DNA of 64,000 bases, taken from NCBI RefSeq assembly GCF_014652855.1, contig NZ_BMZP01000009.1, positions 62,001 to 126,000 of the forward strand. The letters run 5' to 3'. Source of the DNA: Novosphingobium pokkalii (GTDB lineage Bacteria > Pseudomonadota > Alphaproteobacteria > Sphingomonadales > Sphingomonadaceae). Both the position numbers and the translations under genes were made by a program. The notes below the pieces were generated by a model. That model worked only from the letters and a program-made list of their open reading frames with translations. It was not told the DNA's origin and searched no databases. Below, piece by piece: positions 51,033 through 59,477 of the stretch. Within the stretch, counting starts at the first letter, position 1. Each line of letters begins with the position of its first letter.

Positions 51033-52504
51033 GCCCCGCCCGCCTGCAACTGGGCCACGCTCTTGGCGATCGCGGCCTGCACGGCATCAAGATGACGCAG
51101 GTTGTCCGCCTCGCTCATGCTGTCGAGCATGGGATTGTGATCGGCGGCGCGCAGGCCTTGCCCGGTCATCACCGCAAACCAGCTTGCATCGCGGAACAGG
51201 TCTTCGCCCTGGAGCATCAGCCGCCCGCTGGCGCGGAACTGCTCCACCTTGTAGGCCAGGCTATCGGGCAGCGGCGCGGCCTGGCAGGCCTGCCACAGCG
51301 GTTCGGTCCGCCCTTGCGTAAAGTGATAGTGCAGCACCAGAAAATCGCGCACGTCTTCCATCTCCCGGGCAAACACGCGGTTGTATTGCTCGGCGAGCAA
51401 AGGCGCGCAGTCCTGTCTGGGAAACAGCGAGAGCAGCTTTCCGATCCCGGTCTGGATCAGGTGGATGCTGGTCGATTCCAGCGGTTCCAGGAATCCGCTG
51501 GACAGCCCGATCGCCACCACGTTGCCGATCCACGCCTTGCGGCGGCGGCCGGGCACGAAGCGGATCAGGCGCGGTTCGGCCTCGGGCGTGCCGATCGCGG
51601 CGAGCAGGCTGTCGCGCGCGGCCTCCGCCTGCTGGAACCGGCTGGAAAAGACATAGCCGTTGCCCACGCGGTGTTGCAGCGGAATGCGCCAGCGCCAGCC
51701 GGCCTGCGCCGCCGTTGCCGTGGTGTGCAGCGGCGCTGCGGGATCGGCGGCGGTGGGCGCGGCCCAGGCGCTGTCGCAGGGCAGCCAGTGCGACCAATCC
51801 TCGAACCCGGCGGCCATTTCCCCTTCGATCAACAGGCCTTTCAGGCCCGAGCAATCGATGAACAGGTCGGCCGCGATGCGCTCCCCACGCTCGGTGGTCA
51901 GCGCGCGGACCAGGCCGGTCTCGCCATCGCGCTCGATCCGCGTGACGCGCCCTTCGTGGCGGCGCACGCCGCGCCCTTCGGCCATCTGGCGCAGGAACGC
52001 GGCATAGCGCCCGGCATCGAAGTGATAGGCATGGCCCAGCGTCGAGAGCAGCGAACGTGGATCGCCATTGCCCCGCGCAAACCGGCGCGCGCGGGCCAGT
52101 TGCGTGGTGAGCGAAAACGCCTCGATATCGCGGGCATGCCCACCGTTCCACGCGCGGATCAGCCGGTGCGGCAGCATCTGCGCGTCGCCCGGCAAGCCAT
52201 ACGTGCCGAACGGATGGAAATAGGCGCTGCCCTCCCCCTGCCAGCCGCGAAATTCGATGCCCAGTTTCCAGGTGGCGCCGGTCGCTTGCATGAACGCGGC
52301 TTCGTCCAGCCCGATCAACTGGTTGAACCAGTGGATCGTGGGGATCGTCGCCTCGCCCACCCCGATCGTGCCGATCGCGTCGGATTCGATCAGGGCCATG
52401 GCCACGCCTTGCCCGGCCAGCGCCTTGGACAGCGCGGCGGCCGTCATCCACCCGGCGGTGCCGCCGCCCAGGATCGCGACCGAACGGATCGGCGCCGCGC
52501 TCAT
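51029..52504 (-). CDS. Flavin-dependent tryptophan-halogenase family protein
   Basis: The product has 491 residues. FAD-binding GGGTAGW starts at residue 13; Lys80 in TWKLGIEF matches the catalytic lysine; GWRWRIP is the WxWxIP halogenase signature; LEPLESTSIHLIQ supplies the second conserved glutamate region. Family enzymes chlorinate or brominate tryptophan or indoles using reduced FAD. In sphingomonads and Caulobacter relatives, homologues often lie beside carbohydrate TonB receptors, and their true substrate is unsettled. Here it is coupled by ATGA overlaps to both an upstream glycosidase-like gene and the downstream trehalase. No flavin reductase is nearby. Confidence 0.9.
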   Translation of the reverse strand: MSAAPIRSVAILGGGTAGWMTAAALSKALAGQGVAMALIESDAIGTIGVGEATIPTIHWFNQLIGLDEAAFMQATGATWKLGIEFRGWQGEGSAYFHPFGTYGLPGDAQMLPHRLIRAWNGGHARDIEAFSLTTQLARARRFARGNGDPRSLLSTLGHAYHFDAGRYAAFLRQMAEGRGVRRHEGRVTRIERDGETGLVRALTTERGERIAADLFIDCSGLKGLLIEGEMAAGFEDWSHWLPCDSAWAAPTAADPAAPLHTTATAAQAGWRWRIPLQHRVGNGYVFSSRFQQAEAARDSLLAAIGTPEAEPRLIRFVPGRRRKAWIGNVVAIGLSSGFLEPLESTSIHLIQTGIGKLLSLFPRQDCAPLLAEQYNRVFAREMEDVRDFLVLHYHFTQGRTEPLWQACQAAPLPDSLAYKVEQFRASGRLMLQGEDLFRDASWFAVMTGQGLRAADHNPMLDSMSEADNLRHLDAVQAAIAKSVAQLQAGGA

Positions 52505-54528
52505 CGCGGGCCGCAGCCGGTGGCGCCGGGTGTCGGCCGCTTGAGCGCGAGGTAGACCGTACTCCACAATTGCGCGGCGTTGGATTCGTCGGCATCGCCG
52601 CCGCGCGCGCCAAAGGCCTCCACTTTGTATCGACCGCCCGCCATGCTCCACGACCACAGCTCGGAACTCTGCACCGCGCGCGTGGCATCGATCGCGCGCC
52701 ACAGCGCCCCTTGCGCGGCCCGCACCCGCGCGCAGACCGGTGCGGGCAGATCAGCCCGCGCCGCCTGCCGCGCCAGGCCCGCGGCGGCCAGCGCCTGGTG
52801 CCACGACCACACCACCGTGCCGTGATAGGCATTGCGGCCAAAGCGCGCCTGCAACGGGGCCGGGGCCAGCGCCGGATCGGCCACGACCATGCCCGCCCCG
52901 GTCATCAACCCGGCAGGAAACGGCCGCGCCATGGTATCGGCGGCCAGCCTGACCTGGTCGGCATCGGGGCTGCCCATAAGCAGGGCAAAGCCTTCATCGG
53001 AATGCAGGATCGGCACCGGCTGCCCCGCGCCATCGAGGGCGATGGCGTGATAGCGCAGCGGCTGCTGGCCCAGTGCAGCGAGCGCAGGCGCCGCCGGCAC
53101 CCCTTGCGCGCGGGCATAGGCGCCGATGCGCGCCCTTGCCGTGGGTGCATCCACACTTTGCAGGAACAGGCGCGGCGCCGCCTCGTGCCAGACTTTCGCC
53201 ATGGTTTCCACGCGCGCCAGCATAGCGCGATCTTCCGGCGCGGCATAGGCATCGAGCAGCCCGGCCCGCGCCATCGCAGCGGCCGCCTCCAGCGCAGCCG
53301 GCACCAGCACGGCGTTGACATCATAGGGATAACGCCCGCCGCCCAGGCCATCGTTGCTGTCGCGCCATTCGCCCGCATCCATGCCGGGCTTGAGCGCGAT
53401 CAGGTTCTGCCAGCGCGTATCGCGGGCAAAGGGTTCGGCCGCCCGTACCACATGGCGCAGATTGGCCATCAGCGCGGCGCCGAGCGCGGTATCGCCGGTC
53501 CGTTCGGCCAGGAACGTGGCGGCGCGGGCCGCCCCGCGCGGATCGTCCACCAGCCAGGCCCGCGCCACCGGCGCCAGCAGAAAGGCGCTGTCGATCATCG
53601 CATAGTTGTAGGTGGGCGCATCGCTTGGCCCCTCGCCCGCCTTGAGGTGATCGAGCACGGCGAATTCGCCGATGTCCTCCTCGTGCGCCACGTTGCCATC
53701 ACCCGACAGGCGGGTGAGCACCGAACGCAAACCGGTTTCCACCGCCGCGGGCGAAAGGACCGGCATCAGCAGGCGCACCGACATCAGCGTGTCCCGTCCG
53801 AAATAGGTGTTGAACCGCCAGGAACCGGCCAAGAACTTCTCATGATAGCTCAGGAATTGCAACGCGCGGCGGGCCGCCGGATCGGCCGCCGCCTGGGGCG
53901 TGAGCAGGGTCTGCGGCGTATAGGGCGTCAGCGCCGGATCGCCGCTCAGCGCAGTGATTTCCAGGGCGATCCGCCCGTCGGCGCCAGCCAGGATCGCGCC
54001 ATCGGCCAGGCGCCCGTGGGTGACGGTCACCGCCAGGCGATAGCCGGCCTTGCTGTCCAGCCGGTCGCGCTGCCACGTCACGCTTTGCCCGGAGATCTGT
54101 GGCGCCACCAGCACTTGCCCCGGCGTCTGGCCCAATGCCTGGTAATCGCGCAGCACCCGCACGCTCGAGAGCACCGCCTGCTTCAGGTCGAGCCGGGGCG
54201 TGCCGATCTGCGCGGCAAGGCGCACCCCGCGCAAGGGGCGCCCCTGTGCATCGGCCTCGTGCACCGGCACGGGCGCTGTGGTCACCGTCCACTGCGCCGG
54301 CCGCGCGATCTTGCCGAACCACAGCGCCGTGCCGCTGTTGCCCGCGGGAAACGCCACGATCAGGCGCGGATCGCTGCCCGAACGCAGCAGGACATGCGCG
54401 GCCACATCGCCCTGCTGGACAAAGGCGTTGAGATTGAGGCCCTCCTGGAACACCGGCGCCCCCGCAGGCGGCGCGGCCCCGGCCTGAAGCAGCAGGGCAA
54501 GCGGCGCCAGCACGCGGGTGGGGATCAT
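52501..54528 (-). CDS. Exported six-hairpin glycosidase-like protein
   Basis: The product has about 675 residues. A signal peptide (PLALLLQAGAAPPAGAP) may be followed by a beta-rich domain to about residue 240. An (alpha/alpha)6-type domain with RFNTYFGRDTLMSVRLLMPVLS, EEDIGEFAVLDHL and WSWSMAGGRYKVEAFG completes it. This is like amylo-glucosidase/glycogen-debranching-type barrels. I infer an oligosaccharide hydrolase, but the family assignment is tentative. It starts at ATG 54528 with GAGAGG eight bases before. First gene of the halogenase-trehalase operon, it lies 209 bases downstream of the STN-type TonB receptor. Confidence 0.82.
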   Translation of the reverse strand: MIPTRVLAPLALLLQAGAAPPAGAPVFQEGLNLNAFVQQGDVAAHVLLRSGSDPRLIVAFPAGNSGTALWFGKIARPAQWTVTTAPVPVHEADAQGRPLRGVRLAAQIGTPRLDLKQAVLSSVRVLRDYQALGQTPGQVLVAPQISGQSVTWQRDRLDSKAGYRLAVTVTHGRLADGAILAGADGRIALEITALSGDPALTPYTPQTLLTPQAAADPAARRALQFLSYHEKFLAGSWRFNTYFGRDTLMSVRLLMPVLSPAAVETGLRSVLTRLSGDGNVAHEEDIGEFAVLDHLKAGEGPSDAPTYNYAMIDSAFLLAPVARAWLVDDPRGAARAATFLAERTGDTALGAALMANLRHVVRAAEPFARDTRWQNLIALKPGMDAGEWRDSNDGLGGGRYPYDVNAVLVPAALEAAAAMARAGLLDAYAAPEDRAMLARVETMAKVWHEAAPRLFLQSVDAPTARARIGAYARAQGVPAAPALAALGQQPLRYHAIALDGAGQPVPILHSDEGFALLMGSPDADQVRLAADTMARPFPAGLMTGAGMVVADPALAPAPLQARFGRNAYHGTVVWSWHQALAAAGLARQAARADLPAPVCARVRAAQGALWRAIDATRAVQSSELWSWSMAGGRYKVEAFGARGGDADESNAAQLWSTVYLALKRPTPGATGCGPR

Positions 54529-54566
54529 GGTAAAACCTCTCACTGACAAGATATTGCTGATTCCAG

Positions 54567-54660
54567 CGTCACCCCGGGCTTGACCCGGGGTCCCGCTTTT
54601 TTCTTTCGCCGCTACGCCAAGCTCCAAGAAGCGGGACCCCGGATCATGTCCGGGGTGACG
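54567..54660. repeat. Imperfect 32-base inverted repeat with GGATCATGTCC core
   Basis: Arms 54567-54598 and 54629-54660 pair with about four mismatches. The left arm is followed by a T-run. It sits between the TonB receptor and the glycosidase-like gene and may act as a terminator. It shares its core with 46175-46263. Confidence 0.8.
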
Positions 54661-54737
54661 AACAATTTGGTTTCGCCAACCCCAGAAAGGGTGCGCCGGG
54701 GGTCATGGGAGGGGGAACCCCCGGCGCGAGGGGATGC

Positions 54738-57608
54738 TCAGAAGCGATAGGTGAGCGAGGCCATGGCATTGCGTCCGGCGATCGCGCGGCCATAGAAATA
54801 GCCGTTGACGATCGTCTGCGTCTGGCCCTGGCGCGGGTTGCCTTCGGTAAAGCCCTTGGCGTTGGTCAGGTTGTCCACGCTCACCGTCAGGTTGAGCTGG
54901 TCGGTCAGGTTGAGATTGGTGCCGATGGTGAACACGCTGTAGCTGGGCAGGGCCACGCCATTGCCGGCGTCGGCAAAGATCTTGCCGATGTATTTCCAGC
55001 GGCCATAGATCTCGCCCAGGCCATGGGGCAGCGTGAACGCGGGCGTCACCGTCAGCAGCTTCTTCGGCGTGCGTTCGGGCGTATTGCCTTCATACTGCGT
55101 CTGCGCCGCGCCATCGAAGCGCAGGTTGTTGAGGCGCGGCACCTGGTAGACGCCGGTGGCGGTCAGGGTGAAATTGCGCGTCGGGCGGATTTCGGCATCA
55201 AGCTGCACGCCGTTGGTGGTGTTGTTGGCCAGCGCGTTCACCGCATTGGCCGGATCGGCCGGATCGATGAACTGGTAGGACTGGTTCTTGAACAGCGTGC
55301 GGAAGCCGACGATCGAGGCCGAAAGGAACGGCGTGCGCAGCCGCACCCCGCCTTCATAGAGCGTCAGGTCGGTCGGCCCGTGCGTGCCGCCGGTATCCGC
55401 GCCATTGGTCTGGAAACCCTTGGCCCCGCGCACATAGAGCGAGACAGCCGGCGTCAGTTCATAGTTGATGCCCGCCGTATAGGCCCAGTCGTGGAAGCTG
55501 GCCGAATAGTGGGTATAGGTGCCGTCGAACGTGCTGCCCACGTCCTGCGCCAGGCCCGGCGTGCCGGCCGGCACTGCTTCGTTGACAGCGGCGGTATTGC
55601 CGATGTTGGCCGAAACGTGCTGGTGCTCATAGCGCGCGCCAAAGTCGATGTGCAGCTTGTCGTTGATCGTCAGCTCGTCGTTGAAATAGCCCGAGAGGCT
55701 TTCGACGTGGTCGTTGAAAATGCCCTGGCCCCAGTTGCCATAGCTGAGCATGCCATTGTTGGTGAGCTGGCCCAGCACATCGCCGCCCGCGCTCAGCGCC
55801 ACCACGTCATAGATATGCGAATTGTCGCGCACATCGTTGATCAGGGTGGCCACGGCCGACTGGTCGTTGCGGCGGCGCACGTCGTAATACATGCCGCCCA
55901 CGGTCAGCGAGTTCTGCACGGCATCGCCGCGCACGTCCCACGTCACGCCGAAATTGCTGCCGAAATCCTTGGTCGCCAGCGTCTGGTGATTGAGCACCGT
56001 CTGCTGGAGCAGGCCATTGCCGTTAAGCGCGTTCAGCGTCGCAGCATCGGACGCAGCGATCACCTTGCCGGTCAGGGTGTCGCGAATGCCGAATTGGGTC
56101 GTGCCGGGGAAAGCCGCCGCACCGGCCGCCAGGGTGCTGGCAATCGGCGAAGTGCCCGGCGTCAGGTAATCGACCGCCGAGGCAAGGCCTGCCGTGCCCG
56201 AGCCGCTGCCCGGAAAGATGCCGTTGAAATCGTAGTTGCCGTCGAGATAGCGCGCGCGGGCGAACAGCTTCACGCCATCGGCCAGCGGCTTTTCCATGTC
56301 GATGCGATAGGTCCACGAGGTGGTGTGGATGCCATCCTTGCCGTTGAACACGCGCAGCCGGTTGCCCGTGGCCGAAGCATCGGGCACCGCGATCGAACGG
56401 AACCCTTCGCCCAGGATGTTGTCATAGCGCAGGTCGGTGCCCGGGATGCTGCCGATCTTGCCCGAGGCATCGACGGCGAACGGCATGTCGGCATAATAGG
56501 GATCGCGCTCGTCGCGCCGCTGCACGGTCAGGCGCACGAAGCCATCGTCGTCGAAGCGCTTCTCGATCTGGCCCTTCACCTGATAGCTGTTGTAGCGGAA
56601 CGGCGAATGGCGCTGGCCGCGCTGGCTCCAGAAATAGCCGCTCAGGCTATAGGCCAGCCCGTCTGCCACCGGGCCGGAGAGATAGGCATCGGCGCGAAAG
56701 TCGGAATAGGTCGTGCCGCTGATCCGGGCCAGGCCGCCCAGCTTGTCGAAATTGAGCTTGCGCGAGATGAAGTTGATCGTGGCGCCCGCGCCATTGGGGG
56801 CCAGCACGCCCGAAGTGCCGCCTTCCACCGCTTCCATGCGATCGACCGAGAGATCCTGCTGGAAATAGAAGTCGGCACCACCACCGCCATAGAGGATCGG
56901 CAGGCCATCCTGCTCCAGGGTGATGAACGTCTGCCCGCCGCCGCGCAGGCCGCGCACCGAATAGTTGTTGGATGCCGGACCCGCCGTCGCTTCCACGAAG
57001 ATGCCCGGCACCAGCTCCAGCGTTTCGGCGGTGGAACGCGGCGCCTTGCGTTGCAGTTCGGCGGCGCTCGCCAGTGTCACGTTGCTCGACGAGTTGAACT
57101 GGGTGCGGCGGCCCGAGGTATTGCCGGTCACCACGATGGCTTCGGTGGCCTGGATGCCTTCGGGCGCGGTCGTCTCTGCCGCCGGAGTTTGCTGGCTGGG
57201 GCTGGCCGGCGAGGTCACGTCCTGCCCGGCGCCGGGCGCGGCCTGCGGGCGCGGCGCGGAACGCAGGCGGCTGGGCGCGGGATCGAGCGGGCCGGCATCG
57301 GCAAACACCGCCGTGCGGCCATCGAACGAAACCAGGCGCAGATGGCCCGAGGCGGCGAGGCGGCGCAGGCCGTCCTGCACGGTATAGCGCCCCTTGATCG
57401 CGGCGATGCGCCGCCCTTGCGTGGCCGTGCCGGGCGCCAGGATCTGGATGCCGGCCTGGCGGGCGAAGACCACAAGGCCATCCTTGGCCGCCTGGCCGGG
57501 CACGTCGAACTGGCGCACCTGTTCATCGGCCATGGCCGGGGCCACGGCCACGACGGCCGCCCCGGCGAGCACGGATGACGAGATGCAGAAGCGATGGATC
57601 GATCGCAT
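54738..57608 (-). CDS. TonB-dependent transducer with STN domain
   Basis: The product has 956 residues. After the signal peptide, residues 30-105 form an STN (secretin/TonB N-terminal) signalling domain (VRQFDVPGQAAKDGLVVFARQAGIQIL..GRYTVQDGLRRLAASGHLRL). A Pro/Ala-rich linker, the plug (EAIVVTGNTSGRRTQFNSSS..) and a barrel ending in LTYRF follow. Such receptors signal substrate binding to a FecR/FecI pair, which lies just upstream. The neighbouring trehalase and glycosidase-like genes suggest an oligosaccharide ligand, not iron; this is inference. It is separated from fecR by a long hairpin element. Confidence 0.93.
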   Translation of the reverse strand: MRSIHRFCISSSVLAGAAVVAVAPAMADEQVRQFDVPGQAAKDGLVVFARQAGIQILAPGTATQGRRIAAIKGRYTVQDGLRRLAASGHLRLVSFDGRTAVFADAGPLDPAPSRLRSAPRPQAAPGAGQDVTSPASPSQQTPAAETTAPEGIQATEAIVVTGNTSGRRTQFNSSSNVTLASAAELQRKAPRSTAETLELVPGIFVEATAGPASNNYSVRGLRGGGQTFITLEQDGLPILYGGGGADFYFQQDLSVDRMEAVEGGTSGVLAPNGAGATINFISRKLNFDKLGGLARISGTTYSDFRADAYLSGPVADGLAYSLSGYFWSQRGQRHSPFRYNSYQVKGQIEKRFDDDGFVRLTVQRRDERDPYYADMPFAVDASGKIGSIPGTDLRYDNILGEGFRSIAVPDASATGNRLRVFNGKDGIHTTSWTYRIDMEKPLADGVKLFARARYLDGNYDFNGIFPGSGSGTAGLASAVDYLTPGTSPIASTLAAGAAAFPGTTQFGIRDTLTGKVIAASDAATLNALNGNGLLQQTVLNHQTLATKDFGSNFGVTWDVRGDAVQNSLTVGGMYYDVRRRNDQSAVATLINDVRDNSHIYDVVALSAGGDVLGQLTNNGMLSYGNWGQGIFNDHVESLSGYFNDELTINDKLHIDFGARYEHQHVSANIGNTAAVNEAVPAGTPGLAQDVGSTFDGTYTHYSASFHDWAYTAGINYELTPAVSLYVRGAKGFQTNGADTGGTHGPTDLTLYEGGVRLRTPFLSASIVGFRTLFKNQSYQFIDPADPANAVNALANNTTNGVQLDAEIRPTRNFTLTATGVYQVPRLNNLRFDGAAQTQYEGNTPERTPKKLLTVTPAFTLPHGLGEIYGRWKYIGKIFADAGNGVALPSYSVFTIGTNLNLTDQLNLTVSVDNLTNAKGFTEGNPRQGQTQTIVNGYFYGRAIAGRNAMASLTYRF

Positions 57609-57715
57609 GGTATCCTCCCCTGACAGGTTCTCACGCCTTTGCAGCGTTCAGCCCCACAGATGACCGGCCAACGCATTTCCGTCAGGCCCGGTTCAAAAAA
57701 CCCGCAAAAAATTAT

Positions 57716-57856
57716 GGTGTGTGGGGATTTGGGCCAGGGTGGAGCGAGAATGGGTGATTTTCGCGACCCGGAGCGCAGCGTACTTCAGGTACGTGAGCAC
57801 CGGAAGCGCGGAAAGCGCCCGTTCGCAGCCCGCCATGGCCCAAATCCCCACACACC
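57716..57856. repeat. 141-base hairpin element with 21-base terminal inverted repeats
   Basis: Perfect arms 57716-57736 and 57836-57856 (GTGTGGGGATTTGGGCCA type) bound an interior that pairs imperfectly almost throughout, with a central GTACTTCAGGTAC hairpin. The right end abuts the fecR stop. The core GGAGCGCAGCG..CGTGAGCACCGG parallels the element at 8191-8356 although the ends differ. It probably forms one long RNA hairpin between fecR and the receptor gene. The remaining gap 57609-57715 shows nothing else. Confidence 0.78.
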
Positions 57857-58825
57857 CTATCGCAGGATGCGGATGACGCCGTTGCCGCGCTCTACCCGGC
57901 CGCCCACCATGGCCGCGCAGGCCTGGGCAAAGCCGTCCATGTCGTTGGTCTGGAACGAGCCGACCACGCGCTTGTCGGCCAGCGCCGGGTCCACTTCCAG
58001 GCGATCCTCGTGATAGGCGTTGAAGCGCTGGGCGGCCTGGGCCAGCGTCACGTCGTCCAGCACGATCTGCCCTTCGCGCCAGGCCAGTTCCTGCTGGGCC
58101 GCATCGGCCGCGATCGGGCTGACCGCCAGCCCCACGCCATCGTCCAGCCGCGCGCGCTGCCCGGCCTTGACCAGTTGCGCCTCGCCGCCCTCGCTCCATA
58201 CCTTGACCGTGCCTTCGGTCACCACCACGTCCACGCCCAGGCCGGCCCGGCGCACATTGAACGCGGTGCCCACCGCCTGCACCCGCACGCGGCCCGCCGT
58301 GACGGTAAACGGCCGATCGGGTGCCTTGGCCACCTGGAACCAGGCCTCCCCCTGCGCGAGGTCCACGTCGCGGCGGCGGGGAGTGAACGAGACGTTCAAT
58401 TCGCTGCCGCTGTTGACCACGGCCATCGATCCATCGGCGAGCGGCACGCGGCGCATTTCGCCGATGCGGGTGCGGATGCCCGAACCCTGCGGCCAGAGCG
58501 CGAGGCCGGCGGCACCGATCAGCCCGCCTGCCACGCCCACGCCGGCCAGCGCCAGGGCTTGGCGCCGGGTGGCGCCCCATCGGGCATGGTCATCGGGGGC
58601 TTCGTCCTGTGGCGCCTGCTCCGGCGCATCGTCATCGTGCAGCGCGCGGCACCGATCGAGCAGGGCCATGCCCGCCTGCGCCCGCAGCAAGGCACCGCGA
58701 TGGCGTGGATCGAGCGCCAGCCAGGCGTCGAGCGCGGCTTCCTCTTCGCCGGCAAGGCCGCGGTCCAGCCGGGCCGCCCACTGGCAGGCGATCGCATCGA
58801 TCGGGTTGGCGGGCGCATCGCTCAT
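57857..58825 (-). CDS. FecR-family anti-sigma regulator
   Basis: The product has 322 residues. The cytoplasmic N-terminus (residues 1-85) carries the DUF4880-like WLALDPRHRGALLRAQAGMALLD region. A membrane helix near residue 90-110 (ALAGVGVAGGLIGAAGLAL) is followed by the periplasmic FecR domain (TRIGEMRRVPLADGSMAVVNSGSELNVSFTPRRRDVDLAQGEAWFQV) and an STN-contacting tail. It relays signals from the receptor's STN domain to the sigma factor. Its ATG overlaps the sigma-factor stop (ATGA). Confidence 0.93.
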   Translation of the reverse strand: MSDAPANPIDAIACQWAARLDRGLAGEEEAALDAWLALDPRHRGALLRAQAGMALLDRCRALHDDDAPEQAPQDEAPDDHARWGATRRQALALAGVGVAGGLIGAAGLALWPQGSGIRTRIGEMRRVPLADGSMAVVNSGSELNVSFTPRRRDVDLAQGEAWFQVAKAPDRPFTVTAGRVRVQAVGTAFNVRRAGLGVDVVVTEGTVKVWSEGGEAQLVKAGQRARLDDGVGLAVSPIAADAAQQELAWREGQIVLDDVTLAQAAQRFNAYHEDRLEVDPALADKRVVGSFQTNDMDGFAQACAAMVGGRVERGNGVIRILR

Positions 58826-59412
58826 GGGCGGTCTCCCTGGCGGGTGCGGCGCGCCAGCATGGCGCGGCGGCGCGTGGGCATTTCGGCGCGTTCGCCTTCG
58901 GTCAACTGGTCCAGCACACGGCGCAGCCCGCGCGCCACTTCGTTCTCCACCACGTTTTCGCTCAGGCCCAGACGGCTGGCGATCTCGCGCTGGGGCAGGC
59001 CCTCGATCTTGCGCATGCGCACGATCTTGCGGCTGCGTTCGGGCAGCGCATCGATCAGGCGCTCCACGCGCTCAAGCGCCAGGCGGCCGGCCACGATCCG
59101 CTCCGGACTGCATTCCTCGTCCTCGCCCCCCTGCTCCAGCACGGCGAGCCCGCTGGCCGCCTCGATCCGCACCACCCGTTCGCGGCGCACCTGTTCCAGC
59201 ACGATATTGCGCGCGACGCGAAAGAAATAGCGGCGGGGATCGTCGATATGCTCCACGCTGGAAAGGCCAGCCAACCGGCAATAGGATTCCTGGATCACGT
59301 CATCGACATCGATCGCCGGAAACGCCGTGCGCAACCAGGTGCGCAAGGCGCGCTCGTGCGGCAGCACGTGGCGGCTGACCCAGCCGATCAGGAAAGAAGA
59401 CATTGCAGGCAT
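58822..59412 (-). CDS. FecI-type ECF sigma factor
   Basis: The product has about 196 residues. Sigma region 2 contains FPAIDVDDVIQESYCRLAG and DPRRYFFRVARNIVLEQVRRE; region 4 has LPERSRKIVRMRKIEGLPQREIASRLGLSENVVENEVARGLRRV. It directs RNA polymerase to the receptor operon when the receptor is engaged. Start choice is open: ATG 59412, 59403 or 59448 are in frame and none has a strong ribosome site. It lies upstream of fecR and the receptor in the standard cell-surface signalling order. Confidence 0.91.
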   Translation of the reverse strand: MPAMSSFLIGWVSRHVLPHERALRTWLRTAFPAIDVDDVIQESYCRLAGLSSVEHIDDPRRYFFRVARNIVLEQVRRERVVRIEAASGLAVLEQGGEDEECSPERIVAGRLALERVERLIDALPERSRKIVRMRKIEGLPQREIASRLGLSENVVENEVARGLRRVLDQLTEGERAEMPTRRRAMLARRTRQGDRP

Positions 59413-59477
59413 CTGCCCACCGATGCACCGCCCGTGCCTTTCCGTCACTTCTCAGGCGAAAAAATTTGCCTCGGCCG

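Noticed and set aside
54705..57578. A 957-residue plus-strand frame opposite the STN receptor
   Set aside because: It mirrors the receptor gene, lacks any family motif and has no ribosome site; treated as a GC-driven shadow.
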